Assembly (NCBI GenBank): GCA_014529385.2 | Contig: CM043952.1 | Coordinates: forward strand, 61,582,119 to 61,646,118 | Direction of reading: 5' to 3' | Length of the DNA: 64,000 bases | From: Adiantum capillus-veneris | Taxonomy: Eukaryota > Streptophyta > Polypodiopsida > Polypodiales > Pteridaceae | In this document: positions 10,974 to 22,975 of the stretch, in pieces | Layout: each line of letters begins with the position of its first letter | Position numbering within the stretch: the stretch's first letter is position 1 | The notes under the pieces: model-generated | What the model saw: only the letters and a program-made list of their open reading frames with translations | What the model was told of the DNA's origin: nothing | Databases searched by the model: none | Program-made: the position numbers and the translations under genes

Positions 10974-12232
10974 TCTATAGCTTCTCCCATTGAGTGAGAC
11001 TTGTTTACAATAAAATCTTTGTGTTCTTCAAAACCCAATTGATGCCATGAAGATGGAAAGCTTCATGCACCAAAATTACACTTGGTAGGGTCTCAATCCC
11101 AAGACCTCAAACACCTGCAAAGGTGGAGAGAGCTAGTGGGGAGTGAGGAAAGAGAAGAAGAAGAAGAAGAAGTATTCTTACAAGAAATAACTACTCTCCT
11201 CACATTTGTTCACTCATAAAGCATAGCATATCATAGTAATGGAGATGGGGAAGAAAATGAGCATGCTTGTAAGCTTGGCACTTGCTTGAATTTGCATTCC
11301 ATGGTCAAGTGTTGTTGGTATATGCTTCTCCACTTCTCTTTGCCTTAAGAGGGAGTCTTCACCTTGTGAGAATGAATTTCATTGAGGTGCAAGAGAGAGA
11401 GAAACCCATCAACCCCCCTCTTTTTGAGCATTCTTGAAGACTATCGGTCCTTGTTGTGGGTTAGCCAATGGGTGGCTCCTTTCATATCAAGTAAGAGGGT
11501 TAGCATTGTGACAAGTGTCCTTCATTCCCTCTTTGAGAAGAGAGCTTAATGCTTTAAATAAACGAAGGTAAATTCTTATTGGATCTCAAGGTGGGCTATC
11601 CAATGAGATTCAAGCTAGCTCAATGAATGCTCAACCCTCATTGGTCCCCTTGGTAGGATACCCAATAGGCTCAAAGCTTGCTCATGGGGAACTCTATTCT
11701 TATTGGTTGTCTTTGTAGGCTATCAATGAGATTTAAGCTTGTTCAAGGAATGTTTAATTCTCATTGGTTCTTCAAGATGGCTATCCAATGTGAATCAGAC
11801 TTGCTTCGGGGCAACATAGCTAAGTACTTGACATGTGTCCTTTATGTCTTAAGTGAAAAAGTTGAGTTCTAATGTGTGTGAATGTGTCCTCTCTCATCTC
11901 CCTACAAGAAGGGCTCACCCTATGAAAGTGGGTTGGGGTGGGGGGTGGGGCAACTTGGCCACTTGGGGATCCATAGCAACCTTCGAGATCATATTGAATG
12001 GTCTAAAATACATAGAGTTGGCAATAGACTTTCCCATTAATCCTAGGCCCAATGGACTCTAGCACTATCCTTCAGAGACTTAAAGAAGCTTACTCTGAGG
12101 CCATTTAAAGCTTCATTGAGTTCACATTGCTCTTTGGTAGACTCTCTCCTCTTGGTCCCCTATTGAGATACGTCCAATAGCACTTATTGATATTATAAAC
12201 CTCGCTCCCCTTATCTTTCCATTTTAATGACA
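10776..12232 (-). repeat. LTR related to the 1.6-kb chromovirus LTRs
   Basis: It begins tgtgatagaatt and ends tttaatgaca, matching tgtaatgaaatt and ttttatgaca of the complete element. Shared internal blocks include gatggaaagcttcatgca, cccaagacctcaaacacc and ggtggagagagctag. A (GA)n microsatellite lies at 10931-10971. Confidence 0.65.
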
Positions 12233-14700
12233 TCAGCTTTATGGAAAAAATTGTGTTTTTTTCTCACGAAGGTTGATCATCAAATTTTTGAACTTTCTGT
12301 ATGATGTTATGTACTAACACACTCTTGTACAAGAAATCAATGCCCTCAAATCACAACTTGCTATGATGTATTTCCATTCTTAGACATTCACCACACTTTG
12401 GCTTCAAAAACGCAATGATGGATTTTTTGATTCATTCTAGATCCAAAATGATAAGAGTACTTGTCAACACTCTTCTACTTACCCTACTCCTATGACAAAG
12501 GAAAATAACCTAAAAAACAACATAAGAAACGATTCAAATCAACAACTTACTATACAAACTCTGAAATTTTATGTTTTTTTTGTGTTTTTTTTAGCATAGT
12601 GCAAATTTAGTTATTCTTACAACCAACAAAATTACACACCAATCTCTACTTCCATTCTCAATACTCTATTTATCTCTCTACTACTTCTATGGCTTAAACT
12701 CACCATTGAATCACAAAGATCAAGGATATCTCAATCTTCACTCCTACTCTACCTTATCCAACTAGTCTAACTCAGCAACTCTATCGATTTTGTATGTCCA
12801 TAGTCTAGGTACTTGCTCCCCGGTAACTACGCCAATGTCTGGGGGTTTACAATGTCATCACCTATCACATTTTACGAAAAGACGAATCCAAGACCAAAAT
12901 GTCAATCCTAAGAAGTAGGTGGCTTGACTAAGGCATGGAAGCACACCAAGAGTTGTCAATCTCTTGTATGAACACAATACAGTCCATTAAAATTATCTCT
13001 GTGCGCTCTAACCACGGAAAACCTGGTCTTTCTCTCAACATTCCATTCACGCATCAACACGCAAATCCAATAGCAAAGCAGTTTTGAACGACACCAAACT
13101 TAATAGGCACTATCCTTGCAAGGTCGAAAACTTAATAAGCACTACCCTTGCAAGGTCGAAAACACTTTTAGACCATCAAATACTGAAATTGCACTCTAGA
13201 AAAAAATGCAATTTTCTACACGTTCAAATTTCAGGTCACTAAATCTGGAGTTTAACACGTCTAACAAATACTCCTAAGCATCGAGACTCTAATTCATCAG
13301 TCAAATATATGAAATGACACTCAGAATGAAAGATTTATCACCTCGAAGATCGTGGGAGTTGATGCTCGGATCTTGCGATACACTTACAATATTGATGTCC
13401 ACAGGTGGAGCTCCTTGAGACTAACACAATGGTGCTCTCAAAATTTCAATATGATGATCGTGCTATGCAATGCAAAGGTAAGGGATGACACACGACGTGC
13501 ATAGAAACCTTATCTGCTCACCTTCATTAATCTTAATGATGCCTCCTCAAAACTTTATAAAAATTGCCTTTTATACCCCAACTAAGGGTCTTATATGTAC
13601 AAGGACTGAACTGCTTTGGAAATAGCTTAGGATACAACTTGAAAACTCATAGCCCCGAATTTTTCATAAATAAAAAGTAAACAACAATCTAATGGTTATC
13701 TTGTGAGATGATTACAATCACTTTCTGTTACAAGGGCTCAAAAACCCTCTCGAGCATCTCCTTTTCCATAGCAGGCATTTGTTTTGGAATCTTCCAACAG
13801 AAGCTAATTAAAATGTTTGCTTAAAGTCCCCAACGTCGATTCATAACTGCCAAACTCTATGAGGTAGGTGGTCTCCACATGTTGACGAATAATTGTTATT
13901 TCTCCATTTGATGAGATTGATGTGACATTTGCTTCACACTTTCACATGCATGGAGGGAGCGTAACATTTGTATTTGCCAACTGAAGCCTTTTGAGGTCAA
14001 GTTATTAGAGGGAGAGGGGTAACACATAACAGTCACCCCCTAGTGTGTGGGGGTTCTCTCTACTTGGAGATGGCGAATGATGCATAGCATAATGATGAGA
14101 CAGTCAATATCACCTTAATGTCACCCCTTGATGAACCTAAGAGCCCCATCTTGCTTTTTGAATAAACTGTAAACTGCAGAACTTTGCCTCCAAGCGTGGA
14201 AGTGTGGTGTGAGTTGCAAAGGTCCACAAAACGTGTAACTCTGAAAAAAGATACCGGCCTCAACTAGTATAACTGCTATGAATTCTTGAGGATACACAAT
14301 CAGATAGGCTGCGCACATGCAACGATCCCGATGGCTAGCCGATTGAGGGTGAATGAAGGCCATCTACCGGAAGTCATCATGACTCAGGTCAACGCCATTT
14401 GCTGAATTGTCTTGTGCCACAACCAATACCAGCGCTTCGCTCCAAGGAAACGGCTCCTCACTTGGGGTGACTGTTAAGGCTCGTCTACTGACGTCTCAGT
14501 GGTGCCGATGAGAGCCCCGATAGCTAAGTGCATGGGTGTGGTGGGGTTCTGGTGGGCCTCTAGTGGGCTTCGTGCACTTTTGGGTCAGAGACTGCGATCG
14601 ATGACTTGCGTGTGCGTAGGCTAAGATGATAGCTTAGTTGGTAAGGTGCTTGGATGGTGCCATGCAAGTGCTAGGTTGCACTCGACTGAGTCGGGGGAAA
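12233..14700. other. No gene; possible relic of a tRNA-Asp-primed gypsy leader and LTR
   Basis: At 12815-12835 the plus strand reads ccccggtaactacgccaatgt, a degenerate form of the primer-site/LTR junction at 44067-44090. A minus-strand leader to the left and LTR to the right are therefore possible, but no partner LTR or coding remnant is recognisable. Confidence 0.3.
13099..13162. repeat. 32-bp tandem duplication
   Basis: Two successive units, cttaatag/agcactat/cccttgcaaggtcgaaaa, differ at only two or three positions. Confidence 0.8.
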
Positions 14701-15803
14701 GAGCAAAGGAGGTTGCATTATGTGTGTAGTTTTTTAGAAGATATATAAATCGAGGAAATTTTGCCGAATGCTTCCATAGTACTAACGAAGGACTAGTGGT
14801 GCTACTAGAATCATGGAAGATATTTTAGGATGTCTACAAATAGATTGATTCCAAGCTCCTACACAGCACAATAGCTAAAGCCCCACAAAACTTAGGTTTT
14901 AATGCTTGTGAAGATTCAACCACATCTCTAATTGACATGGGCTCCTGAGAGCGGATCCACGATAAAGGTTAGACATCGCAGATTGCGGGCGCTCTTAGTC
15001 ATTAAATCCCTTGGGTAAACTAGGGCTAAATAGTTCAACCCTAGTTTATCCGAAGAATTTGACGATCGAGAGCACCCTTGATCTACAACACTTTAGGCCC
15101 TTGTGACACTGGGCCGCCTTCCCATCTCGGATTTGCAGGGTGGGCACCCAGTTCGTGTCAAACAGGCCATGAAGCAAAAGTTGGCCATCAAAAGCAGCCA
15201 ACCCCTGTAGCCCAGATGGTGGTCTCCCCGCTTCTTGCGCTGACGGTCAGAGCTCAACTCCTACCTCTGGCACTCTTGCCATTGCTTTTTGAGAGTTGGC
15301 TGCCACTCTCGAAAGTTGGCCGCCACTCTCGAAAGTTGGCCGACCTTGTGAGGCCGGCCATCTGACAAAACGTTTAGCCCCAAGTTACCTTTTCGCAGAC
15401 GAATGAGGCGACGCCACATCAGCTTGGCCAAGCTTTGGGTGTCCCAATGTGAGAGGGGCCTTATATCGACCTTGGATTGCCAACCTCGTGCAAGATAGTG
15501 ACTAGGTCTCTTAATGAGCTTAGTATCAAACAAAACCATGAGATGAGCACGTGGATGGCATACATAGGAGACACATACATTAGGCTACATAACATGACTT
15601 TTGAGAAATGGAAGAGTCCTAAATCAATGAGAAGGCGTGTCTAGTGCTCTCCACAAGGGTCACCCCCTCCCTTCATTTACATGGGCGTATAGAATATAGC
15701 TATGTGCCTTTCTCTCACATTTCTTGCTTCTGCTAGGTAGCTCTTTAACATTCGAGCTTTAAAGCATTAATCCATAGCCGTCCCAGACTCCCGGTTCTTG
15801 GGT
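14701..15803. other. No recognisable gene upstream of pyruvate kinase
   Basis: Moderate GC content and scattered short frames on both strands (for example 15078-15365 plus), none with a recognisable motif. A short 20-bp tandem repeat lies within it. Part could belong to the pyruvate kinase promoter. Confidence 0.4.
15291..15344. repeat. 20-bp tandem repeat, 2.7 copies
   Basis: The unit ga(g/a)agttggc(t/c)gccactctc is repeated with one or two differences, then a truncated third copy. Confidence 0.85.
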
Positions 15804-15825
15804 CTCTCTCTCTCTCTCTCTCTCT
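15804..15825 (+). repeat. (CT)n microsatellite upstream of pyruvate kinase
   Basis: About eleven CT units. Together with the longer tract at 16201-16262 it gives a pyrimidine-rich upstream region. Confidence 0.9.
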
Positions 15826-16198
15826 GTCGCGGAAACGTGGAGAACAAGGATTATAGTAAGGCAACACACGGGCTCCTCACTCCACCCCCGAAGGCTTAAA
15901 ACCCTACTAATAAAGTACACACTCGCCTTGCACTTTTTCTTCTTTCTCGGCCCGCATTTTGACCTAGCGTTTGTGTGACTGTGTGTCTCCATAGCCGCCT
16001 TCCTGAGAAGCACGCCTTCCATAGCCCAACCTTCCGACATAACAACTTATTTTTTGTACATCGGTCTGAATTTTTTTCCCGTCGGACTGGTTTTTTTCCC
16101 ATTCTTCTTCATCGACTGTTGTCAAGTTGTCAGCAGCTCTTTAATTGCTTGCATTTCTTAATTCTCCTAGGAATCCACTGTCTTCTTCTTCTTGTTCT

Positions 16199-16200
<2 letters not shown>

Positions 16201-16262
<62 letters not shown>
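16201..16262 (+). promoter_or_regulatory. Long (CT)n tract immediately before the start codon
   Basis: About 30 CT units end one base before the ATG at 16263, most likely in the 5' untranslated region. In plants, CT/GA tracts in this position can bind GAGA-type BBR/BPC factors; whether this one does is not shown. Read in the frame of the gene it would encode alternating Leu-Ser. Confidence 0.7.
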
Positions 16263-16264
<2 letters not shown>

Positions 16265-19255
16265 GGCACCTTTGGATATGGAAGCACTGGTCAGCAGAGC
16301 TACAGAAGTTGCGGGAGGGTATCCGAAAACCAAGATTGTATGCACTCTCGGCCCCAAATCAAGAGACGTGCCCATCATTGAGCGTCTGCTGAGGGCTGGC
16401 ATGAGCGTTGCGAGGTTCAACTTCTCGCATGGATCGCACGAGTATCATCAGGAAACATTGGATAACCTTAGAATTGCCCAACACAATACACAGATCATGT
16501 GTGCTGTTATGCTGGATACAAAGGTTAGCTACGCTTTTTTCCCGATGTGCCTCATGTTGCAATGCTGTTTGCCCTGTTCAGGAATCAATAGTAGGTTCAA
16601 CTTGGTCATATTGATGATTTGCAGCTGTTTAATCGAGAGGTTATGGATACATAGATGCGCGTTGAGCTACACGGTATTCAAGCTGTCTACTTTTATCGAG
16701 TATGTTAGTAAAGGCTGGGTTTTGCTGCGCCATTATTTTTAACGTCAGTTTGGCCCATCTTTCCATTGCCTTGCAGGTGTACATTGCTAGGGCATTCCAT
16801 TGGCTATTCAAAACCAAAAATTGAAGCAAAGTGTTGGATTGCCTGATGCTTGACATGAAATTTTATTTGTTGAGAGGGTTGTAAAAAGCTCCACACTTTT
16901 CTCATGAGGGGTTCGTAGTGGCGTGTTAAGCACAAAAGTAGAAGGTCATGTACACATGTGCACTTGCAGGAAATTACAGGGCTGTGGGATGCAATGTCTG
17001 TGTTTTCTTTTCTGGTTTGTGTGGCTTTGTACTCTTTATGAAACAGCTTAACCATGTTTTGCTGCTCATTGTATCTGCTCTTCTCGAATTAAGCATTCAT
17101 ATAAATATGGTCTTCAATGGGATGGTTATTGTTAGAGAGTGCTCCTCTTCTTCAGTACTATTATTGTTAAGAGATTGTGACCTCGCATGTGCCATGAGTG
17201 CTGCTATAAAAAGAGGCCTTCCCCTCCACAGGGAGTAGAGTGGCAGATGGAATTGTGACGACTTTTAGTCATTTTCACTTCCTAGTGTGTTTTACCCCGC
17301 TGCATCATCAGCTCTGTTTCTTGGACTGTAAGGCTGTTATTGTGAACAGGTGTGATTACTTCTATAGCTGTGTGACGTTTATACGCAGGAGTGGTTGGAC
17401 ACTCCTCCTTTGCATCTTCGTGCAGCTTGGTTATACATGTGGGTTGAATATGCCTTGTATATATATTTTGTGTACCACACAATTTCACCATTGTGCTGTT
17501 CTAAGAGGACTTTTTGGGCACTATTCCTTTGCTTCTGTGGGTTGAATGATCCTTGTACATATAATTTGTGTCCAAGCATTTATAAACAAAGTTGTCCACC
17601 ATTCTGCTGTTTCAAGAGAAATTTTTCTCCCCTGAAGTCTCACAAGTCGACATGGGCATTCATGGTTTTCCTTGGTTATGTTTCAGGGGCCAGAGATACG
17701 AACAGGGTTCTTGGAGGATGGTAAGCCTGTTCAACTCGTTGAAGGTCAAGAGTTGACCATATCTACAGATTACAGTTTGAAAGGGAATTCAAAAATGATT
17801 TCAATGAGCTACAAAAAGCTAGCGCAGGATATGGAGCCTGGAAGCACCATCCTCTGTTCAGATGGTACCATCACTTTCACAGTCTTGTCGACTGACACAG
17901 AGGCTGGGACTGTTATAGTCAAATGTGAGAATACGGCTGTGCTTGGTGAAAGGAAAAATGTGAATTTACCAGGTGTTGTTGTGGATCTCCCCACGCTAAC
18001 TGAAAAGGATGTGGACGACATCATAATCTGGGGTGTACCAAATAAGATAGACATTATTGCACTCTCCTTTGTCCGAAAAGGTTCGGACCTTGTCAATGTT
18101 CGGAATTTACTTGGAAAGAATGCAAAGAGCATCTATCTTATGTCTAAGGTGGGTTACTTTTTAAGTTCTTAATTAGGTAGTTTGACAGAATGAAGTATTG
18201 GTGAAGCATTGTTTATACAGGAATTGATACTCATGAGAATGATGTGTATGCTTTATTGCAGTTTCCTTTCACTTGAGCATAGGCCCTTTCACTGTTGCTC
18301 ACAATGGTTTTGCTATCCTTAGTTTGGGAATTAAAATTGTGTTTCCTATTGTTACAGTGTTGTGTACATAGGATTTCAAGTCTGCTTGGAGGGTGGTCTT
18401 TTGGTAACTTTGGGCTAATGGTTTCCTATTTTATTCATGCAGATAGAGAATCAGGAAGGGTTAGTTAACTTTGATGAGATCCTACGGGAGTCGAATGCAA
18501 TCATGGTTGCCCGAGGTGATTTAGGCATGGAGATACCTGTGGAGAAAATATTTTTGGCACAAAAAATGATGATATACAAATGTAACGCAGCAGGAAAGCC
18601 TGTTGTGACAGCCACCCAAATGCTGGAGTCGATGATCAAATACCCACGCCCAACAAGAGCAGAAGCCACAGATGTGGCCAATGCCGTGCTTGACGGAACC
18701 GATGCTGTGATGCTTAGTGGTGAAAGTGCAGCTGGAGCTTATCCTGAGTTGGCAGTGAAGACTATGGCTTCCATTTGCTTGGAAGCGGAATGGTCGTTAG
18801 ATTACAATGCAATTTTCAAAGAGGTCATGAAATCAGTGCCTTTACCTATGAGCCCTCTCGAAAGCCTGGCTTCTTCGGCGGTGAGGACTGCCAATAAGGT
18901 AAAAGCAGCTCTTATTGTAGTGCTCACAAGAGGGGGGACAACAGCCAAGCTAGTTGCAAAGTATAGGCCCTCGGTACCCATTCTTATGGTCGCGGTCCCT
19001 GAGTTGACAACAGATAATCTGTCATGGTCTTGCAGCGAGGAGTCTCCTGCCAAGCATAGCCTTGTCTACAGGGGTATGCTGCCTATTCTTGCGGAGGGCT
19101 CAGCTAGAGCGACGGATAGCGAGTTCACTGATGCCATTCTTGAGTCCGCACTAAGAGCAGCAACTGCTAAAAAGCTGTGCAAAGTTGGTGATGCTGTTGT
19201 AGCCATTCATCGGATAGGAATTGCATCTGTTATCAAGATCATGGAGGTGAAGTGA
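16263..19255 (+). CDS. Pyruvate kinase, cytosolic type (three exons, 511 aa)
   Basis: It transfers phosphate from phosphoenolpyruvate to ADP, the last step of glycolysis. Exons are 16263-16523, 17687-18148 and 18443-19255; both introns (1163 and 294 bp) are GT...AG and fall between codons. The joined protein is 511 aa, the usual length of plant cytosolic isoforms. Visible motifs: CTLGPKSRDV (27-36), ARFNFSHGSHEYHQETLDNL (50-69), MLDTKGPEIRTG (83-94), the active-site SKIENQEG with catalytic Lys241 and metal ligand Glu243, VARGDLGMEIP with Asp267, and TATQMLESM with Thr299. Intron 2 cuts between Lys241 and Ile242. The first ATG after the (CT)n tract gives the family's normal N-terminus without a transit peptide. 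An in-frame ATG at 15975 would add 96 residues of low-complexity sequence and is less likely. The frame is intact, so the gene is probably functional. Confidence 0.95.
16524..17686 (+). other. Pyruvate kinase intron 1
   Basis: Starts GTTAGC after MLDTK and ends ttatgtttcag. T-rich, with no nested element recognised. Confidence 0.9.
18149..18442 (+). other. Pyruvate kinase intron 2
   Basis: Starts GTGGGT after the active-site lysine codon and ends ttttattcatgcag. Confidence 0.9.
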
Positions 19256-19422
19256 TTACTGAGGTTTTTGCACGTCACATACATTGGAGGTGTAGGATGC
19301 ACATTTTTGTCCACTGTGGGTAGTCTTCAGGAAGGTTTGTCTGTGGTATTGTCACAGTTTTGCAGAGTTAAAAACTTAATGTAACAGACAAAGCTACTAT
19401 GGAAAAAGAGCGGAAGTTGTTG

Positions 19423-19428
19423 AATAAA
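19423..19428 (+). terminator. Likely polyadenylation signal of pyruvate kinase
   Basis: AATAAA about 170 bp after the stop codon, preceded by a T- and G-rich 3' untranslated stretch. Plant signals are loose, so the exact end is uncertain. Confidence 0.5.
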
Positions 19429-19440
19429 TTTTGGAGTCTT

Positions 19441-19534
19441 AGGCACTGGCATGAGCGGAAGTAACAAAACTACAATTTCGGGATTTTGAACTGAGAAATT
19501 GTAAGTTTGTTACTTCCGGTGATCCAGTGTGCCA
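19441..19534. repeat. Foldback (inverted repeat) just after pyruvate kinase
   Basis: The arms ggcactggcatgagcgg / aagtaacaaaactacaattt pair with aaattgtaagtttgttactt / ccggtgatccagtgtgcc around a loop of about 16 bp. The inner arm (ggaagtaacaaa, ctacaatttc) is almost perfect and the outer part has gaps. It could be a small foldback MITE or an RNA hairpin in a longer 3' UTR. Confidence 0.7.
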
Positions 19535-19536
19535 TA

Positions 19537-19751
19537 TTGTTTGAGTGGTTTGTCTGTAATTTACTTCTATTGATGCTGCTGTGGTTCGGTGTGGGTATCC
19601 GAATCTCACACCTTGCAGCTGACATAGCATGCTCAGTACCTCGATTCAGTTTGTTTGAGTGGTTTGTCTGTAATTTACTTCCATTGATGCTGCCGTGGGT
19701 ATCCAAATCTCGCACCTTGCAGCTGACATAGCATGCTCAGTACCTCGATTC
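19537..19751. repeat. 114-bp tandem duplication
   Basis: The block from ttgtttgagtggtttgtctg to gctcagtacctcgattc occurs twice. The second copy lacks about ten bases of the ctgtggttcggtgtggg part and has a few substitutions. It lies directly downstream of the foldback. Confidence 0.85.
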
Positions 19752-21800
19752 CTACCTCTAAGATCGCCTCGATGATGGTTCGATCTACCTGGTTGATGAG
19801 GCGAAAGCATTTGATGTGAATCGATTGGGTACGGCCTGATGCTGTGCTCGTCTTCCTCTGGTCTTTGAGAGAAGATGTGCACGATTTTAGTAAGTTCAGT
19901 TCAAAATTCAATATTTGTTTATTACATTCCGGTGCAGTTTTTTGTTTCCTTGTTCTTCTGCATGGACAGGGATTATGCTTAAATTGGTAGGTGAGAGTTA
20001 TATGTATTGTGCAAGGGCTCCAAGTTCCTTCATGCGTTACGCTCTACAGCGATTATCCATCTGCTTTCCGCAGGGTAAGCTCTGCTGGCAAGATGTCGTG
20101 CCCTTAGTCACCAAAGAGTAATTTCAATCTCTTTTTCTTGTACCAAATAGTCAATTCAATTTCTTTTTCTTTTTCTTCTCAATAATTGCTTGAACAGACG
20201 TAGGAATTGTCTTCGATTTCTTTGTAGTATGAAGTTGTTGGCACTTTGCAGTCCATGAAGCAAAATGCAAGGAAGCCTCTTTGATCTTGAACCAGGAGTA
20301 GAGGGGGATATGGGGATGTGAATGTGATAACCATGCTTATGAGGCAGGGATTTCTAGTAGAGCTGCTAATGAGCACGACATCTCATGTAGCTGGTGTTTG
20401 TATCCAATGCCTGTTGGGGTTGGGTAGAGGGTCCCTTCAAATAGGGAAAGTGGCCAATGCTACTAAAGAGGGGCTGTGAAAGTAGAAGGTTGAATGCCTT
20501 GGCATGCAGTTTGTGCATGTTGGTCGCTTGTGTAAAGCTGTTTGTGAACTAACTTGGTATCAACCTTTATCTTGTGTAGGAGAACTTCAGAAGGAGTCAC
20601 TATGTAACTTAGATGTTCCGTATTTCTCAAGTTGTTTGTGGAAGTTTTGGACCTTAAATTGAATAAAGCAAAATCCAATTGCCCACATGTTAAGAGTCCT
20701 GAGATTAGCGCTAAGTGTGGGCAACATGATTCTCACTATGTGTGTATTTAGTGTATCAATGCCTTGTGTGACCTTACAAAAACACATGAAACAGTATACG
20801 AGCAAGGATCTATGCATGCATACCTTGGGAGACGTGTGGGTGTATATGGGTGCCCATCCATAAGCTTAGGGAAGCACAATCATGAAGTGCATCAAGCTTA
20901 CTAGCTCCATCCTATATCAGGGTGTAAGGTCTGGTACATGGGTGGGTGTGGTGTAAGGGTTGCACGTATGATTGTGGTTGGGTTTGCCAACATCATAGCA
21001 AATTTCTCTTGTGCTACTTGGTGGTGGTGAGTCTGGATTTCTTGGATCTACATGCAATGGAGTCTCAAAGCTTTGTATCCTAGAGTTCGAGGGCATTTCT
21101 TGGTTGTGATTGTCTCAACCCATTGTAGGTGACTCCTCTTTGTGTGTGATGGGTGGCAATAGGGTTGTGGTCCTCTACAAGAAAATGTATAAGTTGTGAG
21201 TGTCTACCATCCTTTGGTGCCGCTACAGGTGTTGTCAACATTGTCTAATGGCCAAATTGACAGTTGATCTCTAGACTCCGTGTTTTGTTGTAGGGCGGGC
21301 TATCCTATGAAATGAGCCTCATATCTCTCTCCAACACTCTCATTTGCTTTACATATGCAACAAAGTGCTCCTCGTCCTCAATCACCCTCTCTATGCAAAG
21401 TTGGTAGAACCTCTCTTCATGTCCATCTCTAGCCAATGTGATGATGCTCATAGTTAACTGATTGCCACTTGTGAGCTATGTGGCATGTATGTGTTCATGT
21501 AGCGTGATCTTTGGACGGCTGTGTAAATGAGGTGCTCAATTTGTTCTCCTGTGTAGTCATCAGATTTTTTGCGGTACAGTTGGCTCATGGCTCATATCTA
21601 GAGTGAAGAAAGTGGAGATGGTATGTCATGGCTTGAGTGGCCCTAGGTTGAAGGTTGTCAAGGAATTGGGTCCTCAATGGTTGTGGTCAGATGAGGCTCT
21701 CTTAAGAGTCTGTCACTATCAATGCTCGTGAACCGGTGGTGAAGCTCGAGCTCCTCTTATCTCCTCAAAAGCTTGGCACTTGGACTGTGTGAGAGTCTTC
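19752..21800. other. No recognisable gene
   Basis: Short frames occur on both strands without recognisable motifs. The minus-strand stretch around 21300-21480 looks mildly coding-like (RDGHEERFYQLCIERVIED) but I cannot assign it. It may belong to the adjacent LINE relic or another decayed element. Confidence 0.35.
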
Positions 21801-21817
21801 ATCTGTTGTCTAGCCTC

Positions 21818-22970
21818 CTACTTTCTAATCTTTACAAGAGCTCTTTGTGCTCGGAGGCTGTAGTAAAGCCCTTTGCACTCATCATCATACCAACCGTTTT
21901 GTGGCATAGTCCCTTTGGGGAGGGGAGGGGGGAGTTGGGAGCTTAATCTGAGTGAAAGGTGCCCATAGGTAGTGGGGGATGTGTCTATGAAATCTTCCAT
22001 GAGGAGAACTTCCCTGGTGTAGAGTACACCACTGTCCCCTCCATCAAGCATGTGTACGATGACTCCCCCCATTACCCTTCCCTTGGTCAATGGTAGCAAA
22101 TTTGGAGCATGTGGGTACTCTAAATAATAAAGGGTGTTGTATATGATCTGCTATTGTGTAATTTATAAGAGGATCCAAATGAAATGGGCCTTTGGATCTT
22201 GTGCTACAACATGTATCCTACTCTTATCACTCCTATTTGAAAAAAATGGAGACTCGTCCAGGCCCTCTAGAAGTGTTTTGTTGTGTACACTTCCAATGAG
22301 CAACTCCCATTGGAACCCATGGTTCCTCGATAGGCCCCTCTCTGGCCTCTCGTGTGTCTCTATGAGTAGGACAATGTCTCAACTATTGATCACCTCCTCT
22401 AGTCACTTTGGGTGTGTCCATAGATCACCATTGCACTTCCAAACATCAAGGTGAATCTCCTCATGATGTGTTGTCCCATAGGCCATGAGTCCCTATGCAA
22501 TGACCTTGCCATCAATGACCGGCCATGCGATATGATGCTTTCTTCCTTTCTTCATGTGCTATGAGCATCCTAGGCATGTATGCATGTCTATGTTCTACTT
22601 GTATTGATGTGAGGTTGTCATCTAGGTAAATGGGTAGCCTATGAGTTCTTGTAGAATTACCCTTTTTCTATAGAAAGAGGTCCTTGCCTCTTTGGAGGAG
22701 AATTGGAGGATGAGGGCCCTCTCTCGTCAGGTCTTTTCAAGATCTCCAAATCTTGTTTAAGGGGGGTGACTCTTCTCCTTTGTACCCACCAGATGTGTCG
22801 AGTCTTCTGCCAATGACTCTTATGTTGAGCCGAAGGGCATGCCGTACCTTCTCCTTCTCAAGGGTAGTGTGTACAAGTAGTGATTTCTTTTTCTTATGCT
22901 CCACTTTAGCCTCTTGCTCCGCCTCCTCCTTGACCTCTTCTTGATGTTCCGCTTCACTGCCTCCACCCAT
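21818..22970 (-). pseudogene. Decayed LINE: ORF1-like domain followed by endonuclease
   Basis: On the minus strand, 22970-22737 encodes an acidic/basic N-terminal segment ending in ALRLNIRVIGR. After stops, 22660-22560 reads IYLDDNLTSIQVEHRHAYMP, like the YLDDDLT...Q motif of plant LINE first proteins. At 22450-22370 follows LDVWKCNGDLWTHPK and DIVLLIETHERPERG, the usual start of an APE-type endonuclease. The frame 22099-21818 reaches NGWYDDECKGLYYSLRAQRA, the common end of that domain. Stops and frameshifts are frequent. No reverse transcriptase could be found further downstream. Confidence 0.55.
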
Positions 22971-22975
22971 CCTTT

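Larger units (their letters stand above)
9960..12232 (-). mobile_element. Truncated chromovirus-like element: LTR, primer site and start of gag
   Basis: In minus orientation this holds a 5' LTR (12232 to 10776), a primer site and the first part of gag, and ends abruptly near 9960 beside the plus-strand gypsy LTR. LTR segments and gag start resemble the complete chromovirus at 23397-37259 but are clearly more diverged. It is an older or different subfamily member. Confidence 0.7.

Noticed and set aside
15975-16742. A 255-aa frame as the start of pyruvate kinase
   Set aside because: It reads through the (CT)n tract and into intron 1; the conserved protein starts at 16263 and splices at 16523. 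The extension is kept only as a finding to test.
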